Shown here in pieces: positions 58,738-64,000 of a DNA stretch of 64,000 nucleotides (positions are counted from its first letter, which is position 1; every line of letters begins with the position of its first letter). Origin of the DNA: Vanrija pseudolonga (lineage: Eukaryota > Basidiomycota > Tremellomycetes > Trichosporonales > Trichosporonaceae); the NCBI RefSeq assembly GCF_020906515.1, contig NC_085854.1, forward strand, positions 682,001-746,000. The letters are read 5' to 3'. The notes under the pieces are model-generated. The model was not told the origin of the DNA, ran no database searches, and worked only from the letters and a program-made list of their open reading frames with translations. A program made the position numbers and the translations under genes.

Positions 58738-59222
58738 CTAAAAGCCCTGCGCAAGCACAAGCGCATCGTGCTCCATCATAGCCGCAACCAGCGCCTCGAT
58801 CCACGCGTCGTCGACGCCGACGCCGCGCGAGCGCACAGTGTCAATCGCGACACGCATGCAGTTGATGTGCAGAATCGTCGCGACAATCTTGCGGTGCTGC
58901 GCGCACGTCGAGCGCGTCACGGCCACGGGGAGGAAGTCGGGTAGGCGGAAGTAGCACTGCCTGTTGGTGTGCTTGGCGGGGCAGAGGTGCGCCGGGAGGG
59001 GGAGCCAGTTCTCGGGCTGTGTGTGTGCGGGCGCGCAGGCGTTAGCGCGCGAGGTCGTGGGGTGGGGCAGAGATGAGAGGAGAGAGGAGAGGGGGAACTG
59101 AGGAAGGCGACGAGGGGGAAGACACGAGCCGCGGCCCCACCCACCTTGGTCGTGTGGTTGTCGTGCTCGCAGCCGTCGCTGCACGGAAACGTGATCGGGC
59201 CGCTCGTGGGGTGGGGGCACAT
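58738..59222 (-). CDS. Unrecognised small Cys/His-containing protein
   Basis: Two exons (59222-59145, 59016-58738) encode 118 residues, joining in frame. The N-terminus has MCPHPTSGPITFPCSDGCEH with a C-x2-H...C-x3-C-x-H arrangement. The second exon adds LCPAKHTNRQCYF. Together these could bind one or two zinc ions, though no known zinc-finger spacing is obvious. The C-terminal half is helical (KIVATILHINCMRVAIDTVR, DDAWIEALVAAMMEHDALVL). No signal peptide or membrane span. I cannot name the family. Confidence 0.6.
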
Positions 59223-59602
59223 TGTCGCGTTTGTGTGTGGTGGTGGGGTGGTGGGGTGTCGCGCAAGTGCCAAGAGGTGCGTTGCGCAAGAGTTGAATGG
59301 GAGAAAGAGAATGAGAGGATGGCAAAGTTGGACGACTGATATACTCATGTGTGTGCGCCGCGCACTGCGCGAGTCGAGCGCCCCCGCCGATCCTCACTCA
59401 CCACTGGGGGGCGTTATTGACGTGCTGCATGCACGAGGCCTGCACACGTCGCCCCCCGCTACTTGCACACTGCACAGCCACGAACGAATACACACATGCA
59501 TATGTACAGCGCTTAAGGACAGACACTCAACTCTACGCGCTACCATGCTCGCCACCAGACTCCAACCCCACCAGGACACCGCCACCACCCCACCCAGGCG
59601 CC
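59223..59602. promoter_or_regulatory. Intergenic region
   Basis: 380 bases between the start of the Cys/His protein and the stop of the next minus-strand gene. It is A/G-rich just upstream of the start at 59290-59330 on the plus strand (C/T-rich on the coding strand). No gene seen. Confidence 0.5.
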
Positions 59603-60750
59603 TTACCCCTTCCACCCGACAGGCAGGCGCATGCGCACGAGAGCCGCATACACCTTCTCCTGGTCGTGCAAGCGGAGGGAGAGCGCGAGCAGCTCGTCCT
59701 CGTCGTGCGCGCCCCAGCCCCCGTCCAGCTCGCGCCACAGGTCGCCCTTGACGCGCAGCTTGGTCCTTGCCTCCATCGCCGCGCGCTTTCGCCCACGCGC
59801 GGCCTCCAACTCGCGTCGAAGCGTACCGATACTGCGCGCCATGCTCGCCGCGTACCGGTGGATCGTGCACATGCCGGACGTGTCGACCAGCTTGACGACG
59901 GAAGGCAGCTTGTCCCAGCATAACCCGGGCTCGCTGGGCGAGCACGCCTCGAACACGGCGTCCGTGATCTTGTTGCGCCCTGCTGCGTCGACCGCCTGGC
60001 AGGTTAGCGAGCTCCCAGCCCATGTACCTACCCCTGCACACTGGCAATGGGTGTGCCCGCATGACGGAGCTGCGGGGAGCGGGGTACGCAAGTTGACCTC
60101 GTAGTGAGGCTTGGACACCGGCGTCTCAGGGAGAGAAGTGGAGCGCTGTGCCGCGGTCTTGGACTGCGTGGGGGTCTTGGCCTCGGCCACGCGAGTGGTC
60201 TTGCTGCTCTTCGGCGTCCTGGGGTCGGAGAGGGTCTCGGCGGCGCGCTTGGGAGGTGCACCTTCCTCGCGCCAGTTCTTGATCGTGTGGGCCACAGCGG
60301 GTGCGTTGTGCTCCGGCGTCTCGGGCTTGCCTTCACGTCAGCTGAGCACCTCATCCCTCAGCTTACGATGCTCGTAGGGGATGAGAAGGGAGTCGATGAC
60401 CGTGTGGTCGAGATCGTCGTCGCCAAACTCCGAGCCGCTGTCGTGGTCCACCTTCGCCTTCTTCTGCGACGGCGCAGCTGGCGGGTCAGTCGCATAAGCT
60501 GGGAGAACCCACCACGCGGAGTCGGCACCGCCTCGGGGGTCGGCGCGCGCTTGAACACGCCCACCTGCTCAGGCGGCTTGTTGGAGACGTGCACTGGGCC
60601 GCCGGTACCGCCCCAGCTCGTCACGCCTGGTGGGTGAGCAGAAGAAGGAGGGGACTGACACCCACCTGTCCACCGCGCGGCGTTGGGGCCCGCCGGCGGG
60701 GCGTTACGGTTATACGGTGTGTTATGGTGATACGTGTTGCTACGGTTCAT
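59603..60750 (-). CDS. Unrecognised nuclear-looking protein
   Basis: About 330 residues in at least five short exons, starting MNRSNTYHHNTPYNRN. The N-terminal half is disordered with basic/acidic patches (PPEQVGVFKRAPTPEAVPTP, SQKKAKVDHDSGSEFGDDDLD, then a TP/SK-rich stretch PKSSKTTRVAEAKTPTQSK), suggesting a nuclear protein with possible phosphosites. In the middle is APSCGHTHCQCAG, a dense Cys/His cluster. The C-terminal half is helical: CWDKLPSVVKLVDTSGM, SMARSIGTLRRELEAARGRK and ELLALSLRLHDQEKVYAALV, likely coiled coil. I do not recognise the family. The exon borders near 60000 are the least certain. Confidence 0.6.
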
Positions 60751-60971
60751 TATTTGTATTGTAGTGAGTGAGAAGATGAAGAGTGAGAGTCGAGTGGGTG
60801 ATGAGAGGAGGATGAGGGGAGGGAAGACGATGACGGTGAGGAAATCCCATGGTGGCCGAATTCCATGGTGTGGCGCCACTTGTCAGTGAGTCAGTCACCA
60901 CCAGGCCAGCCACACCCCACCCCACCCCACTCATATAAACTGCTGCATGTAACCATCTACCTCACACCCCC

Positions 60972-62819
<1,848 letters not shown>

Positions 62820-63052
62820 TCTGCGTGGATGTTTTGCAGCAAGAGGTGGTTGGAACTTGCTCGATGTCGATGACGGTGGTGGTGGTGGTGGTTGAAATCG
62901 AGCAACAGTGGGCTCGAGGGATTATAATTTCATTTTTTGTGTCATTTATCCCGTTTCAGCGACGAGCGATCGGCTGGCGCTGAGCGGGCTGGGTAAAAGT
63001 CGGATAGCTCGGACTTGCATCTCGACGTCGGACTCTACACCTCGATACCACC
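62820..63052. promoter_or_regulatory. Divergent promoter, RVB1 / bL34m
   Basis: 233 bases between head-to-head start codons. An A/T-rich core (GATTATAATTTCATTTTTTGTGTC at about 62920-62945) could serve either gene. A GGTGGTGGTGGTGG tract lies near the RVB1 side. Confidence 0.55.
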
Positions 63053-63424
63053 ATGCCTCGCCTCCTCCGCGCCGCCGCGCGCACGCTCGCCGCCACCGCC
63101 GCGCCAGCACCAGCAGCACCATCCCTTGTCGCGCGCCTCGCCGTCCGCGCCGCGCCCGTCCGCTCCACCTTCCTCACCGCCGCCCCGCGCCCCGCCTCCC
63201 TCCTGTCTCGCATCTCGCCCGCTGCCGTCCCCGCGCCGCTGGCTGCGCGCCTCGGCCCCGCACCTACCGCCCAGCAGGTCCGCACGGCCTACGGAAACGA
63301 GTACCAGCCTTCGCAGCGCAAGCGCAAGAACAAGCACGGCTTCCTGTCTCGCTCGAAGACTCGCCTCGGCCGCAAGATCCTCGCCAGGAGACGACTCAAG
63401 GGCAAGAAGAACCTCAGCCATTAA
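63053..63424 (+). CDS. MRPL34: Mitochondrial large-subunit ribosomal protein bL34m
   Basis: Single exon, 123 residues. The first ~75 residues ([17 protein letters not shown]...) are rich in Ala, Arg and Ser and free of acids until near the end, a strong mitochondrial presequence. The C-terminal ~45 residues carry the bL34 signature: [37 protein letters not shown]. The bacterial consensus TYQPS..KR...HGFR.RM.T..GR..L..RR.KGR is matched closely. It forms part of the 54S mitoribosomal subunit near the exit-tunnel side. Length normal with the presequence. Confidence 0.95.
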   Translation: MPRLLRAAARTLAATAAPAPAAPSLVARLAVRAAPVRSTFLTAAPRPASLLSRISPAAVPAPLAARLGPAPTAQQVRTAYGNEYQPSQRKRKNKHGFLSRSKTRLGRKILARRRLKGKKNLSH

Positions 63425-63755
63425 GCGGATTATGTGTTGAGCATGCGGCTTGAGCCCGCAGGCTCGGCCTCGAGAACCGCCCAACGACAGCACACGCCGA
63501 CCTGGCACTGTCACAGAGCCAGGCCACCACCACCCACGATACCCACCAAGTAGCAAAGCACTATTCGCATATGCAGTCACATCCTGCACTCTTGCCGTGA
63601 ATCGTTTCACAAGGTATAACACTGAACTAATGAACAAGGGAGGGGTATGTCTATCATGGGGGGCAGAGGTGATCGTTCGTGGCAGGGTGCACGGGTGAAT
63701 GGTGTACGTCGGGTTCGTTATTGTCGTAGGTGCGCAACCCGTACGGCGGCGCGTC
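63425..63755. other. Convergent 3' intergenic region
   Basis: About 330 bases between the bL34m stop and the stop of the last minus-strand gene. No gene seen. Confidence 0.5.
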
Positions 63756-64000
63756 TCACTTCCACTGGGTGCGCGGGAGCCACTCGCCGGCCGAGGCGTG
63801 CTTGCGGAACTCCTCTGGTGGTGATCCGATCATCTTGTGGATGAGGTATGGCATCTTGTCGCCGGGACAAGCGCGCTTGAGGTGGTCCACATATCGGGCC
63901 ATTTCAAGGTGGAGAGTTGGGTAGTATGTTGTCGATGCCTTGCGCATTGTCTGTGGGGTTAGCACACGGATGCTGATGGTACCGAATACCTACCACAAGG
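63756..64000 (-). CDS. C-terminal end of an unrecognised gene (partial)
   Basis: Last exon 63950-63756, preceded by a 43-nt intron (63993-63951, GTAGGT...GCTAACCCCACAG), and a few coding bases at the window edge. The visible ~65 residues read TMRKASTTYYPTLHLEMARY, then DHLKRACPGDKMPYLIHKMI and SPPEEFRKHASAGEWLPRTQ before a final WK. It looks like a compact folded helical end with no membrane span. Most of the gene is outside the window, and I cannot name it. Confidence 0.55.

Overview
The window reads as ordinary nuclear chromosome from a GC-rich basidiomycete yeast. Genes are dense, sit on both strands, and most carry several very short spliceosomal introns (32-70 nt) with a CTGAC or CTAAC branch site almost touching the 3' AG. 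Coding third positions are strongly G/C. The gene content (fused aminodeoxychorismate synthase, a Whi3/Scw1-type RNA-binding protein, Kre9-type wall proteins, FACT Pob3 without an HMG box) and intron style fit Tremellomycetes, possibly Trichosporonales. That placement is inference from style and gene families, not from a marker.

Layout, left to right. 1-6.6 kb, minus strand: meiotic MutS homologue MSH5 (cut by the window edge), poly(A) polymerase PAP1, and a branched-chain aminotransferase. 6.6-9.5 kb: a gene-poor, in part extremely pyrimidine-rich stretch leading into a Whi3/Scw1-like RRM protein (9.5-12.4 kb). 12.9-19.2 kb: CorA-type Mg2+ transporter, COX7a, ribosome biogenesis factor RRS1 and a mitoribosomal CX9C protein (Mrp10/mS37-like). 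19.7-21.9 kb: carnitine acetyltransferase with a mitochondrial presequence in its own exon, an internal start and a C-terminal AKL peroxisomal signal. 23-35 kb: a small secreted protein, a disordered polyQ protein, centrin, an acid-lipase-like AB-hydrolase, two unrecognised proteins and a Ser/Ala-rich GPI-type protein. 36 kb: intron-bearing tRNA-Pro(UGG). 36.4-40.3 kb: aminodeoxychorismate synthase head-to-head with 5-formyltetrahydrofolate cyclo-ligase. 43-53.6 kb: a cysteine-free glutaredoxin-fold-like membrane protein, POB3, a secreted double-psi beta-barrel protein, an IAH1-type esterase and an AAAP amino acid transporter. 53.7-64 kb: two Kre9/Knh-type GPI proteins, two unrecognised genes, RVB1, bL34m and the end of another gene.

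There is no operon-like functional clustering except the divergent folate pair. Most of the rest is housekeeping (transcription/chromatin: POB3, RVB1, PAP1; mitochondria: COX7a, Mrp10, bL34m; ribosome: RRS1) mixed with five secreted or wall-anchored proteins. I see no transposon, viral fossil, CRISPR array or rRNA. The most interesting signals are the exon-encoded dual targeting of carnitine acetyltransferase, the divergent folate gene pair, near-minimal introns, the redox-dead glutaredoxin-like protein, a recurrent GAGCGNAGCG motif in non-coding DNA at 17.5-19.5 kb, a perfect hairpin after RRS1, and a degenerate 16-nt tandem repeat near 40.5 kb.
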